The position numbers and the translations under genes were made by a program. From a virus: a stretch of DNA of 42,121 nucleotides. Positions 8,272-16,700 of this stretch are shown piece after piece. Location of the stretch: positions 1 to 42,121 of the IMG/VR virus record IMGVR_UViG_3300022902_001344. One strand, 5' to 3'. Within the stretch, counting starts at the first letter, position 1; every line of letters starts with the position of its first letter. The notes under the pieces were generated by a model. That model was given only the letters and a program-made list of their open reading frames with translations, did not search any database and was not told the origin of the DNA.

Positions 8272-9468
8272 CTACGGACGGCGGTGGCCTGGTTGCATGT
8301 TGGCCGCGCCACCGGGGAGCTCTCCACCGAGATCATTGTGGATGGCCGCAATCATGGTCTCGGACTGACGCTGCCTGGACGCCGAGGGGGTACCGACCCG
8401 CTCCAGCTCAATAGGCTTGTTTCCCCCACCCGCGGGAACCTGGTCCACGACGTTCCCAGCCAGCTGCTGGGCGGGACCGTCAAGACCAAACCGGTTCTGG
8501 GCGCTGGCCGGTGCCATGGCCCCACCCCGGGCCAATGATGCCATACCAAGGTCAGCCGCGGCTGTGGCTGACACCGTCCCCTTGTCACCGCCACGCACCA
8601 GCACCTGGGTCTGAGGGTGAACCGCGCTGCCCCCAACACCGAGACCCTGGGTATCACCCTGGTACATGCCCCCCATCCCGCTCATGGACTGACGCTGGGT
8701 GCTCTCCCTGGCATCGATCTCCCGCTTCTGCTCCAAGGTCACCACGTCGCAGGCCATCGGGGACATCGGATTCCTCCCGTTCTGTCGTGCTCTGGCGAAG
8801 GCCAAGGCCTCGTTCTTGCCCATGGGGCCCGCCCAGTCCGGGATGTCCCCGGGCAGTCCCGTACCTCCCTGAAGTCGCGCCCACTTCCCATTGGGCAGCA
8901 GGATGCTCGTCCCCTTCAGCTTGTGCCCGATCGACTCGTCGTAGCACTTGACCCGGGCGAAGTATCCACCGGGCGGCTCGGGCTCCCGGTCAACCTCATC
9001 ATAGGTCTTCGGCCGCAGGTCGATGTTGCGGATCTCGGCCGGCGCCGAGGCCCCCGGGACCGTGGCAACCTGATTTTTGAGGCCCTGCAATTCTGCGCGC
9101 AGGTCCGCATTGTCGGCCATCTGCTGCTCCATCATCTCCATCATCCTCTGGAGCATCGGGTCCACAGGTGCCGGGGTAGGGGCCAGCTCCGCCTCATGCT
9201 GGGGACTTGGCTCCGAGATGACCCGGGTGGCAACCTCCGGGGTGGCAACCTCGCCCTTTCCCTCGGGGGCTTTCCCAGCATCCTCGTCCTCATCCGTGAT
9301 CACCAGATCATCAACAGATTTGGCAGCGACCTCCGGGGGAGGGACAACTTCTGCTTCCTCTTGCACGATGGGGGGAGGTTCGACCGCGGACAAAAGGTCC
9401 GGGGACGGAGCTGGACTCGGAGGTGGCGGGGGAGGGGGCGGAGCGCCTTTCTTCTTTTTGGTGGCCAT
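8272..9468 (-). CDS. Pro/Glu-rich probable virion protein
   Basis: A 398-residue protein. Start at 9468 (MATKKKKGAPPPP) has GAGG six bases upstream; in-frame TTG and ATG codons just before are less well placed. The N-terminus has a lysine run, a proline run, and an acidic, disordered segment to about residue 100. A Met/Gln-rich coiled coil follows (LQRMMEMMEQQMADNADL), then a compact domain from about 150 (GYFARVKCYDESIGHKLKG, LLPNGKWARLQGGTGLPGD) and a Gly/Ala/Gln-rich tail. No family recognised. It lies between the decoration-like protein and the connector, so a capsid-associated or head-completion role is likely. Confidence 0.6.
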   Translation of the reverse strand: MATKKKKGAPPPPPPPPSPAPSPDLLSAVEPPPIVQEEAEVVPPPEVAAKSVDDLVITDEDEDAGKAPEGKGEVATPEVATRVISEPSPQHEAELAPTPAPVDPMLQRMMEMMEQQMADNADLRAELQGLKNQVATVPGASAPAEIRNIDLRPKTYDEVDREPEPPGGYFARVKCYDESIGHKLKGTSILLPNGKWARLQGGTGLPGDIPDWAGPMGKNEALAFARARQNGRNPMSPMACDVVTLEQKREIDARESTQRQSMSGMGGMYQGDTQGLGVGGSAVHPQTQVLVRGGDKGTVSATAAADLGMASLARGGAMAPASAQNRFGLDGPAQQLAGNVVDQVPAGGGNKPIELERVGTPSASRQRQSETMIAAIHNDLGGELPGGAANMQPGHRRP

Positions 9469-9571
9469 GGGCATCCTCAAGCAGTTTGTATGCCTGGAGA
9501 GGATAACCCCTGAAACTTGCTATGGCAAGAGGGAGGCTACTGGAAAATCCAGGGCACAGGGCCCTGAGGTC

Positions 9572-9913
9572 TTAGTAGTGGTGGACCGCGAGCTCCACAG
9601 TCGGACTGCCGATGGCCGCGCCGCCCGCAACCTCGACACCGGTGGCCGCCACGATGAGCTGCAGCTTGTCGTTGGCACGATCCCAGTGCAGGATGTACCA
9701 GGCGCCGCCGAAATTGACGAGCAGGTCCTCGATGTGGGTGACGGTGATCCCCTCGTAGCTCGCCACGCCCTTGATGAAGGTGGCCACGATGGCGGCATAT
9801 CCGCCGGCCACGTAGGAGTTGTCGAGCTTCAGGGTGAACCGGGTGCAGACGCCGCTCGGCGCCTTACCGAACTTCTGGTTGTTGCCAACCAGGGCAGTGA
9901 GGGTGATAGCCAT
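9572..9913 (-). CDS. Small capsid-associated structural protein
   Basis: A 113-residue protein, mostly beta strand (MAITLTALVGNNQKFGK, YILHWDRANDKLQLIVAATG, ending SPTVELAVHHY). Small proteins of this kind directly after the major capsid gene are commonly head decoration or minor capsid proteins; the match here is by layout and style, not a firm domain. GGAGG lies five bases before the ATG at 9913. The strong Shine-Dalgarno and the preceding hairpin suggest high expression alongside the capsid protein. Confidence 0.7.
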   Translation of the reverse strand: MAITLTALVGNNQKFGKAPSGVCTRFTLKLDNSYVAGGYAAIVATFIKGVASYEGITVTHIEDLLVNFGGAWYILHWDRANDKLQLIVAATGVEVAGGAAIGSPTVELAVHHY

Positions 9914-9926
9914 GATGTCCTCCAGG

Positions 9927-9950
9927 ACCTCCCCCCTTCTGGGAGGAGGT
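9927..9950 (-). other. Stem-loop between capsid and decoration genes
   Basis: Minus-strand ACCTCCTCCC, loop AGAA, GGGGGGAGGT: a 10-bp stem with one G-T pair. There is no T tract after it, so it is more likely an mRNA processing or stability element, or a partial attenuator, than a full terminator. Confidence 0.5.
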
Positions 9951-9991
9951 CAGTTCAAGCGTTAGTTTCAGTCAGGCGCAGAGTTCCCGGC

Positions 9992-10942
9992 TTACGTGCT
10001 GGCCAGGTTCTCGATCTTGACCTCCATCTCCTCGAAGATCCAGCCCTCGCTGATCCAGGCATTCATGATGACCGACAGGGAACGCTGGCGGGGGTCCCAC
10101 TCGGTCTCCACGCCGATGGCCTCACGGAGCCCGAACACGAAGCGGCCCGGGTTGCAGTCCAGCGCGTCACACTGGCCACCGGCGCTGGGCCAGCGGGGGA
10201 CATCGATGACCGGCCGGTTCTTGAAGGCCGGGTACGACTCGCCGTTGATCAGGCGGGCGTCAGACTGCTCGGTGTTCCGGTTGCGCAGCTCCTCGTCGTA
10301 GCCGTCCTGAGTCTCCTCGGTGCAGAACACGCCGAGATTCTGTTTGTCCTCCACGCGGTACTGGACGGGCCGCGTGAAGCGGGCCGTACGGAGCAGGGAA
10401 CTGCCCAGCGTGGCACCCAGCGCATCGAACGAGTAGCTCGTCACGCCAGCGATCATCCCGTTGAACATACGGAGGAACGGAGTGGCGCCCGCGGCGGTGT
10501 CGCCCTGGATGATCAGGTTCTCCCAGCCGCCCTTGGTGTGCAGACCCAGGTAGGTCAGCAGGGTGTCCTTGAACCGGCCCTCTTCCACCTGCACCTGGAG
10601 CGCGTGCTTGGGGTAACGCACCTCGCACATGATCTCCTTGGCGGTGAAGATGGTCTGGTCGAAGGTCGGGCGCACGCGCTGACCCTCAGCCAGGGACTGG
10701 TACTCGGCGACGGGATGCCACACATCCTCGCCGAACGGCTTCATGATCGGGTATTCGACCTGGTCCCGAGGCATGATGACGTTACGCACCTTCTCCATCA
10801 TTGCCTGGCCGGCGATGGCCACCAGGAAGTAGTCGCGCACCTGCTCACGCACCAGCTCGCCACCCGCGGCGAACTGAGCAATCTCCACGTCGGCCTTCTT
10901 GGCGTAGACCGGCCGCTGGTCAGTGCCTTCGATGACAGCCAT
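9992..10942 (-). CDS. Major capsid protein
   Basis: A 316-residue protein that forms the icosahedral shell. The sequence (an N-terminal helix region with VREQVRDYFLVAIAGQAMMEKV, then RNVIMPRDQVEYPIMKPFGED, and a C-terminal EWDPRQRSLSVIMNAWISEGWI) has the length and style of HK97-fold capsid proteins without a long cleaved N-terminal delta domain. The order portal, protease, scaffold, this gene, decoration protein is the classical head gene order, which strongly supports the call. AAGGAG lies 8-9 bases before the ATG at 10942. Confidence 0.85.
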   Translation of the reverse strand: MAVIEGTDQRPVYAKKADVEIAQFAAGGELVREQVRDYFLVAIAGQAMMEKVRNVIMPRDQVEYPIMKPFGEDVWHPVAEYQSLAEGQRVRPTFDQTIFTAKEIMCEVRYPKHALQVQVEEGRFKDTLLTYLGLHTKGGWENLIIQGDTAAGATPFLRMFNGMIAGVTSYSFDALGATLGSSLLRTARFTRPVQYRVEDKQNLGVFCTEETQDGYDEELRNRNTEQSDARLINGESYPAFKNRPVIDVPRWPSAGGQCDALDCNPGRFVFGLREAIGVETEWDPRQRSLSVIMNAWISEGWIFEEMEVKIENLAST

Positions 10943-11031
10943 ATTGGTTCTCTCCTTTTGGCCGTCAGACCGGCCGACTGATGATTCCGTTCAACCCCCC
11001 GGGCAGTAGTAAAACCGGAGGGGGCTCTTCG

Positions 11032-11679
11032 TTACAGGACGCCGCCCTGTTCGCGGATCGCTTTCAGGCGGGGGCTGTTGCTGAGGTTGTGGTCGTGGGC
11101 CGAGGAGTTCTTCTTCCCCTCGATCTCCTTGGTGGCGTCATCACCCTCGCCGCCCTCAGCGCCCTTCTTGTCCTCGATGACCGGGATGGTGGCCGGCACA
11201 GACACCATCTGAACCGCGGCGGACTTCTTGCCGGCAGTCTCCATGATCTCTCCCACCGTCTCCTGAATCATCTTCTTGACGTCGTCAACCTTGATGGTCT
11301 CCACACCCCCGGCGCCAGCCCCTTCCTCAGCCTTGGGCTCCTTGATCTTCTTGACGTCGGCCTCGAGGACATCCAGGCGCTCGCCCTGGGTCTTGGCCAG
11401 ACCCAGCAGCTCGTCCAGCTTGTCGCTGTCGGTCTTGGTCCCGGGCTCTTCGCCGACCTCAACGATCGCCTCGACACCCTCTTCGACCTTCACGTCGGCG
11501 GCCATCTTGGTCTCACCGTCCACCAGCTCCACCTTGTGGTCGCCCGGCTCGATGTCCTGCAGGATGAACTCCTTGGCACCCTCAGCGATCTGGACCTCCA
11601 GCTCGGTGCCGTCGAAGCTCAGCTTGCCAGCCAGGGCCTTTTCACCCTTGGCCACGATCTTGATGGTTCCCTTCTTCAT
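11032..11679 (-). CDS. Possible nested scaffold from an internal start
   Basis: The in-frame ATG at 11679 (MKKGTIKIVAKGEKAL) is preceded by AAAGGAG with about nine bases spacing, a far better Shine-Dalgarno than that of the long form. It would give a 215-residue protein with the strand-rich domain, coiled coil and C-terminus only, a normal scaffold size. In phage lambda the scaffold Nu3 is made in this way from inside gene C. That a separate product exists here is inference. Confidence 0.5.
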   Translation of the reverse strand: MKKGTIKIVAKGEKALAGKLSFDGTELEVQIAEGAKEFILQDIEPGDHKVELVDGETKMAADVKVEEGVEAIVEVGEEPGTKTDSDKLDELLGLAKTQGERLDVLEADVKKIKEPKAEEGAGAGGVETIKVDDVKKMIQETVGEIMETAGKKSAAVQMVSVPATIPVIEDKKGAEGGEGDDATKEIEGKKNSSAHDHNLSNSPRLKAIREQGGVL

Positions 11680-12198
11680 GGGCTCGTCTCCTTTATCTTT
11701 CTTTCCAGGTGTCTCGTCAGTATCGTCGAGCCCCAGGGTATCATACAAGGTATCGCAGCCTTCGATCATGGCTTTACTTGTGGCCGGGGCCTGTCCCTGG
11801 ACCATCATGGCCTGCGTCTTGAGGCCCTCGATCAGGTCTTTGACCTGCAGGACCTGCGCCTGGCCGTCCTCTTTAGCCCCCAACATTTCGTCGAGGATCT
11901 CTCCGGCCTGGACCAGAGCTTGTTCTACAACCTTGCTCATTCCGTCCAGGCCCTCGATCCCATCCCCTACCTGTCCGGCTTGGAATCCCTTGACTCCACG
12001 TCCCGCAGCGAGCAGGGCCTGGCCCAAGCGGATCATCAGGTCGGGATGGGGCATGTCCTGGTCCCCCCCAGTCCCGGCGCGCTTGATTGCCTCAACGAAG
12101 AATTCACCTTCTTCTTCGGCATTGGCGGCATCCGGGACCATCGCCACTTCGTAGGAACGAATCCAGAACAGGCGGCGGAGTCTTTCTTTGAGACCCAT
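11032..12198 (-). CDS. Scaffold-region protein, long form
   Basis: A 388-residue acidic, helix-rich protein between protease and capsid genes, the expected place of a capsid scaffold. Residues up to about 170 hold amphipathic helices (LMIRLGQALLAAGRGV, AQVLQVKDLIEGLKTQ). From 174 on there is a strand-rich segment (TIKIVAKGEKALAGKLSF), then a charged coiled coil (LDELLGLAKTQGERLDVLEA), a Gly-rich linker and a basic end. Scaffolds usually bind the capsid protein through their C-terminus. The start MGLKERLRRLFW at 12198 lacks a clear Shine-Dalgarno; an ATG at 12219 is possible. A second initiation at 11679 is listed separately. Confidence 0.65.
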   Translation of the reverse strand: MGLKERLRRLFWIRSYEVAMVPDAANAEEEGEFFVEAIKRAGTGGDQDMPHPDLMIRLGQALLAAGRGVKGFQAGQVGDGIEGLDGMSKVVEQALVQAGEILDEMLGAKEDGQAQVLQVKDLIEGLKTQAMMVQGQAPATSKAMIEGCDTLYDTLGLDDTDETPGKKDKGDEPMKKGTIKIVAKGEKALAGKLSFDGTELEVQIAEGAKEFILQDIEPGDHKVELVDGETKMAADVKVEEGVEAIVEVGEEPGTKTDSDKLDELLGLAKTQGERLDVLEADVKKIKEPKAEEGAGAGGVETIKVDDVKKMIQETVGEIMETAGKKSAAVQMVSVPATIPVIEDKKGAEGGEGDDATKEIEGKKNSSAHDHNLSNSPRLKAIREQGGVL

Positions 12199-12270
12199 TA
12201 TGAAGGATACACGGGGCATAGGCTTTGATCCGCAGAATGCCCCATCACCCTACACTTGGCAACCCCCATC

Positions 12271-12288
12271 TGGCACAATCTGGCACAG
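12271..12288. promoter_or_regulatory. Tandem TGGCACA motif, possible operator
   Basis: TGGCACAATC and TGGCACAGAT lie head to tail with a 10-bp period on the plus strand, in the 118-bp gap between protease and scaffold genes. They are in the opposite direction to the copies at 4617-4634 relative to the downstream gene. No matching -35/-10 pair was found. Confidence 0.35.
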
Positions 12289-12316
12289 ATGCGTCAGACT
12301 GGCTCAGTCCAGCAGA

Positions 12317-13705
12317 TCAGGCAGCTGCTTGTTCGATGCGCCCCATGGCGATGTAGCCGATCGAGAAACCCTTGATCTTCTTGTCCAGGATCAGCTTCCA
12401 GATAGGCTTGGACTTGACCCAGACAGTGAGCATCCAGGTGCCCGCTTTGACAATCTTCTCCGACTTGTCGTCCCGAACATAAGTCCGATCGGGACTCTGC
12501 TGCCAACATGCCAGAACAGGAACATCCACCGAGACATCCTTGCCACCATCCTCGGTGTGCAGAAAGGTCACACGGCTCTTGGCGTTGGCCATCCACCAGA
12601 ACATCGACAACAGAATCGTCGGGTCATCGTAGATGTCATGGTCGGACAGCTTCTCCCCGGTCACCTCATCATACGAAGTGCTCCGATCAGGGGTGTCCGG
12701 CTTGAGGACCTCACCGGTCACGATCTGGTGGAGGGGGAAGTCCCCGTCCATGTCGAAGGGGATGGTCCCCCGAGGATCGTGCTTGTCCCCGGCCTTCTTC
12801 ATCCCAGAGAACCGTTGCAGGACTTGCTCCACCCGGGCACGACTTTCAGCATCTGTCGCCAGGGCACCAGCCCCACAACCCACCACCTCGAACGGGACCG
12901 TGAACTCCACCGGCTGCAGCCCCGCCTCTTTGGCGCCGGCCACCGTCTGCCCGGGCTTGTAGTTCAGAAAGGAAACCTGTGGAACAGCCTTGCCCGCCCG
13001 ATACCTTTGAACATCCCAAGACCCGATTCCGGACTGCTGCAGCAGCCCCTCGCGCACCAGGGCTAGGTCGTAGACAGGTAGGCCAGCAACCATCGAGGGG
13101 ATGTCCTCAATGCCCCGTACATCTCCCGCTCCAGGTAGCAGGGGGACAGGACTCACCAGCCCGGGCGGGAGCAAGGCCTGAAGCATGGAGGTCCCTACGA
13201 TCCCGGAGGCTGCGGTTGTCGTATGGACCTGAACCGGCTCAGGCTGGCCTCCTTCAGAGCCAATGCGGGCAGCCAGTTCCAGGTCCCCTGGACTGATCAT
13301 GATGCAGTCTGGGGCCAGGGCGCGCGCCTCTATGCACGCCTGTGCAGCCTCATTCGGGGCAAGGTCGTCCCCCCATCCCTCTGCAACCCCGATCCCCGCG
13401 GCCTCGGACAACTTGTCGTTGTAGCGAGTCTTGACCTTGAGAAGGTCCAAAGCCATAACGAAGGCCTTCTCCGCTGCAATCACTCGGTCGGCGAGATTGG
13501 AGGCCCGACCAAACATGGCATGAAGTTCGCGATACGCCCCAAGAATCCTGTCCCGGTTGGACGCAGCCCAGCCAGAAGGGTCCCGACCGGGCCCCTCACG
13601 AAGGCCTTCGCTGATGGCCTCGGCTACAACCCAGGCTGCCCGACAGATTACGTCCTCTCGGTCCTCATAGGGATCTACAGCTTCAGCTTTCGGAAACAGC
13701 GGCAT
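12317..13705 (-). CDS. Prohead protease, XkdF-type, with long N-terminal extension
   Basis: A 462-residue protein. About residues 310-455 match the XkdF-type (peptidase S78_2) prohead serine protease: IVTGEVLKPDTPD, then FLHTEDGG with the likely catalytic His383, TWMLTVWVKSKPIW, and KKIKGFSIGYIA with the likely Ser448. The enzyme cleaves scaffold and capsid proteins during head maturation. XkdF-like proteins are usually shorter; here about 300 additional residues precede the protease domain (helical to about 120, then Pro/Gly-rich). The extension has no recognised family. The ATG follows the preceding stop directly (TAGATG), with GAGGAG upstream. It sits between portal and scaffold genes as expected. 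Confidence 0.8.
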   Translation of the reverse strand: MPLFPKAEAVDPYEDREDVICRAAWVVAEAISEGLREGPGRDPSGWAASNRDRILGAYRELHAMFGRASNLADRVIAAEKAFVMALDLLKVKTRYNDKLSEAAGIGVAEGWGDDLAPNEAAQACIEARALAPDCIMISPGDLELAARIGSEGGQPEPVQVHTTTAASGIVGTSMLQALLPPGLVSPVPLLPGAGDVRGIEDIPSMVAGLPVYDLALVREGLLQQSGIGSWDVQRYRAGKAVPQVSFLNYKPGQTVAGAKEAGLQPVEFTVPFEVVGCGAGALATDAESRARVEQVLQRFSGMKKAGDKHDPRGTIPFDMDGDFPLHQIVTGEVLKPDTPDRSTSYDEVTGEKLSDHDIYDDPTILLSMFWWMANAKSRVTFLHTEDGGKDVSVDVPVLACWQQSPDRTYVRDDKSEKIVKAGTWMLTVWVKSKPIWKLILDKKIKGFSIGYIAMGRIEQAAA

Positions 13706-14275
13706 CTACTCCTCCTGTCCAGACGGCTGGTCACGAAAGTCAACCATGTCCTTGGCCCCCAGTCGGGCGATACCTACCCCCTCCCCTTCACTCTTCCCCC
13801 AAGCCCGAGCCAACGTACCGTCGGTGACTTCATCTCCTGTGATGTCTGCCCCCCCCTTCGTGGTGACCTGCTGCTCAGCGATGTCGTCTGGGTGCCCACC
13901 TCCCGCCATCCGTGCCAGAACCATGTCCCATAGACGGTCCGCAGCGAGCTTGATTGGGGCATGTCCGTCCCCGCAAATACGGGTTAGACAGTCGTACACG
14001 ATCTCCAGACGATCCTTGAAAGCTGCATCGGTTGGAAACAGGGGCCGTGTCCTGGGGTCTTCCATGGCCCGACGGACAGTTTTCGCAATCGTCGTCATGA
14101 TCAGAGGACCCTTGTCGGCATTGCAGGCCACTAGTTCACGAACGACTGGGGGGACTCCAATATCAATGACAGCCCGCCGGAGCATTTCCCGCTCTCGGGC
14201 TTCATACATCTGCCGTTGTCCGTGCATGGAGGTAAGAAGCCGCTTGCCCTGCTCCATCTTGGAAAGTTTACTCAT
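13706..14275 (-). CDS. Unknown protein between portal and protease
   Basis: A 189-residue, mainly helical, charged protein. The start MSKLSKMEQGKRLL at 14275 overlaps the portal stop (ATGAGTAA) and has GGAGG nine bases upstream. It contains EREMLRRAVIDIGVPPVVRELVACN, AIKLAAD-like and DRLWDMVLARMAGGGH helices, then an acidic end. No family was recognised. Translational coupling on both sides (it ends one base before the protease start) suggests a head-assembly role, for example a portal- or protease-associated protein. Confidence 0.6.
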   Translation of the reverse strand: MSKLSKMEQGKRLLTSMHGQRQMYEAREREMLRRAVIDIGVPPVVRELVACNADKGPLIMTTIAKTVRRAMEDPRTRPLFPTDAAFKDRLEIVYDCLTRICGDGHAPIKLAADRLWDMVLARMAGGGHPDDIAEQQVTTKGGADITGDEVTDGTLARAWGKSEGEGVGIARLGAKDMVDFRDQPSGQEE

Positions 14276-16178
14276 CTTCGGGGTCCTCCACAGGTGCCGG
14301 AGCCGGTACAACCGGACCCTTATTGTTCCCGTCCATCTTGTCGGTGGCCTCAATAGGAGGCATGTACTTGGCATCCAAACCCATGAACTTACCCGCGGCC
14401 TGCGGGACACGAGCCATCATGAATCCGTCAACAACCCGCCGGGGATACTTACTCCACTGCCCCTTGTCCTGGACAATCCTCCCCAGATCCTTCATGGCTC
14501 GGCGTACCGTAGGCCAGGCCTGTTCAGGGGTAATAAAGTTCTCTTTCCCCAACCGCTCGAGGATCTCAGACAACTCCCCCAAGGCCAGAGAAGCCCGGGT
14601 TGGCCGCTCGAGTCGAGTAGCCAACAAACCCAGGTCATCCACAATAGGTTGCAATCCGGCACACCAGGACTCACCACGAGGACCATAGACCTGCGTTTCA
14701 GTATACCGAAGGGCCTCCTGGATTTCCTGCTGGGTCATCCCCTCGAAATCCCCGAGGGCTGCCCGGTTCATCCGGTAGGCCCGAAGAGCAGTCCGGTAGC
14801 TCTGCTCGGTGTACTTCATGGCCAGGGCATCTTCCTGCTGAGCCGGCCGGGTGTTGACAATGGATGATTTGGGCTCCCCAGCCCCCCGACTGCCTGCTCG
14901 AGCCATTGCGTCGGACATGACCTGCATGATGACGACCGAACGTTCGCCAGGCTTGACAGCAGCCTGCAAATCCTTTTGCCACAGCTCTGTCTGGTCCGGG
15001 GTGATGCGCTGCCCCCCGTGGATCATCCAGAGGAGCAGAGGGACCAACTGGCCCGACAGCAAGCCCCGATTCTCCTGGGCGCACTCTCGGATCCCGAGGA
15101 GCTCTGTCTTGGTGGAGTACCAAGGGGCCATCCCCGTCAGGGCAGCCCAGGGCGCCGTATGCACCATCCGGACGATCTCAGTGGATGGTGTCCCGACAGG
15201 CCAGCGGCGCTGCTTGTTTCCCCCGTACCCCCCAACTTCCTCCCCCATTTCTCGGGCAAGCAGCTGGTCCATGGTCTCGTAGTATCGTCCATCACTGCGA
15301 CTACGCACCCGCGGGTCACCAAAGTCCTTAAAGAAGGCCACCGGACTCACAGCATTGGCGCTTGCAGACTGGAAGCACCCTACGAACCTACGAAACCTGA
15401 AGTTCTTCTCGTAAACCAATGGGTTGTGGACCATCAGATCAGAGAACCCGACCGCAGGGCTTGGGGGCTCAACTCTGATGAAACGGGCAGGGGACCACAC
15501 CATCCCAACAGGCTTGCCACCAGGAGCATCCCGCAGGACTTCCAAGAAGGTACGCCCTCTCACCTCGAGATCGTAGCCGGCCAAGGAGGCCATCTGATCG
15601 TATGGGAGGTCCACCTGACAAGTCGCAAAAAACCCGTCGACCAGGGCAGACTCCAGCTCTACTCGTGCATCGATCTGCCTACACACCTTGTCGAGGGCAG
15701 AATCCTTGATGTCGAGCCAGGACTTATCGGTGCTCCCGGCCTTGACTCGTTGCATCCGCATCCACTGCCGAATGGTCTGCTTACCCTCCGGGGTCATCGG
15801 GTCAGCCTTGGGCACTGCATAGGGGCGCCGCCCATACACATTGTCCAGGTAGGCCGAGATCACACCGGAAATTACCCAGGAGTTCCGGATGAGCAGATCG
15901 GCATCAGTGTCGGACTGGATGGGGGAGATGTAGCGGCGTCCGTCAGCGTAGGAGCCATACCATTCCGCCGGCTCTGCAGTCTCAGCAGGTTCCATTGCTG
16001 AAGTCTGCATTCCTACCCGCTGGATGTTGACGGGGGGCCCAGACTCCTCCGCGACCCCGGCATCCATATCCCCGGCACTAACCTCTCGGGTCCCGCTGGG
16101 CATCCCTGTTGCACCATCTGGGGACACCGCCTGCTTGCCCCCACGTGCCGTACTGATTCGGTCTTTGAGATCCCTCAT
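14268..16178 (-). CDS. Portal protein
   Basis: A protein of about 636 residues that forms the dodecameric portal at the packaging vertex. Key segments are DADLLIRNSWVISGVISAYLDN near the N-terminus, PVAFFKDFGDPRVRSRSDGR (the F-FGDP-R element common in portal proteins), EIVRMVHTAPW, and a helical C-terminal part before the acidic tail ...VEDPEDE. Length is within the family range. It starts the minus-strand head module. The ATG at 16178 (MRDLKDRIS) has a poor Shine-Dalgarno; GTG codons up to about 24 bases upstream are alternatives. No terminase gene lies upstream, where a plus-strand block begins instead. Confidence 0.85.
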   Translation of the reverse strand: MRDLKDRISTARGGKQAVSPDGATGMPSGTREVSAGDMDAGVAEESGPPVNIQRVGMQTSAMEPAETAEPAEWYGSYADGRRYISPIQSDTDADLLIRNSWVISGVISAYLDNVYGRRPYAVPKADPMTPEGKQTIRQWMRMQRVKAGSTDKSWLDIKDSALDKVCRQIDARVELESALVDGFFATCQVDLPYDQMASLAGYDLEVRGRTFLEVLRDAPGGKPVGMVWSPARFIRVEPPSPAVGFSDLMVHNPLVYEKNFRFRRFVGCFQSASANAVSPVAFFKDFGDPRVRSRSDGRYYETMDQLLAREMGEEVGGYGGNKQRRWPVGTPSTEIVRMVHTAPWAALTGMAPWYSTKTELLGIRECAQENRGLLSGQLVPLLLWMIHGGQRITPDQTELWQKDLQAAVKPGERSVVIMQVMSDAMARAGSRGAGEPKSSIVNTRPAQQEDALAMKYTEQSYRTALRAYRMNRAALGDFEGMTQQEIQEALRYTETQVYGPRGESWCAGLQPIVDDLGLLATRLERPTRASLALGELSEILERLGKENFITPEQAWPTVRRAMKDLGRIVQDKGQWSKYPRRVVDGFMMARVPQAAGKFMGLDAKYMPPIEATDKMDGNNKGPVVPAPAPVEDPEDE

Positions 16179-16254
16179 GACCAGCCACGTTACCACCACA
16201 AATCCCCCCCGGCAACCCCGTGTCACAGAATCGTCAGTACCCCCGCAAACTCTG

Positions 16255-16283
16255 TTGACTCTCACCGACTTGCTTGCTACCGT
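16255..16283 (+). promoter_or_regulatory. Sigma70-like promoter for the plus-strand block
   Basis: TTGACT, 17 bases, TACCGT in the divergent gap between the portal gene and the first plus-strand gene. The ATG at 16296 is only 12 bases after the -10, so the leader would be about six bases long or absent. It is likely to serve the small DNA-binding-like gene and perhaps the glycan genes. Confidence 0.5.
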
Positions 16284-16295
16284 TCAAGCCCAGTT

Positions 16296-16580
16296 ATGGC
16301 ACACAAGCGTAAACGAGGTTGTACCATCGAGGTTGAGCCAGGCGCTCGTGAGATACTCCTCGAGATCATCGAGATGTCCACCGGCTCCAGAACGGGCATG
16401 AGTATGAAGCGCGCCTTTACTCAGGTTGTCACTGAGCACAAGAGGCTCTGTACCCTCCAGGCCCGTTACCAAACCCAGGAGGCCTCGAGTCCGGGCCTGC
16501 TCATATTGGGGGGTACAACCATCCCCGATGAACTCAAAAGTCTGCCGTCCTTATTGACCATCGATGTCCGGGTGAAGTAG
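16296..16580 (+). CDS. Small basic protein, possible ribbon-helix-helix regulator
   Basis: A 94-residue protein beginning MAHKRKRGCTIEVEPGARE. A short strand (CTIEV) followed by two predicted helices (REILLEIIEMSTG and MSMKRAFTQVVTEHKRL) resembles the ribbon-helix-helix DNA-binding fold; this is a secondary-structure impression, not a family match. It is the first gene of the plus-strand block that contains the glycan genes and is divergent from the portal gene, a common place for a regulator. No Shine-Dalgarno is visible, consistent with a nearly leaderless transcript from the promoter 12 bases upstream. Confidence 0.5.
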   Translation: MAHKRKRGCTIEVEPGAREILLEIIEMSTGSRTGMSMKRAFTQVVTEHKRLCTLQARYQTQEASSPGLLILGGTTIPDELKSLPSLLTIDVRVK

Positions 16581-16700
16581 GCTCAATGCGAGAAGTCAAA
16601 CCCCATCTCGCCGTACCTGCCCGGCTCCGGCTTAGGGTAGGACGGTCATCGAGTCAGGACCGGCTCCGGCCGACTGTCCTGATAAAGGAGAACCTACATC

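Noticed and set aside
9077-10981. 634-codon plus-strand open frame, opposite the capsid region
   Set aside because: Very long, but it is antisense to the major capsid and neighbouring genes, and is rich in Asp-Val-Gly-His patterns typical of shadows.
10981-12228. 415-codon plus-strand open frame
   Set aside because: Antisense to the scaffold region; Leu/Asp/Gly-rich with no domain or start signal.
16179-16295. Terminase gene expected upstream of portal
   Set aside because: No terminase-like open frame exists on either strand around the portal gene; it must be outside the window.
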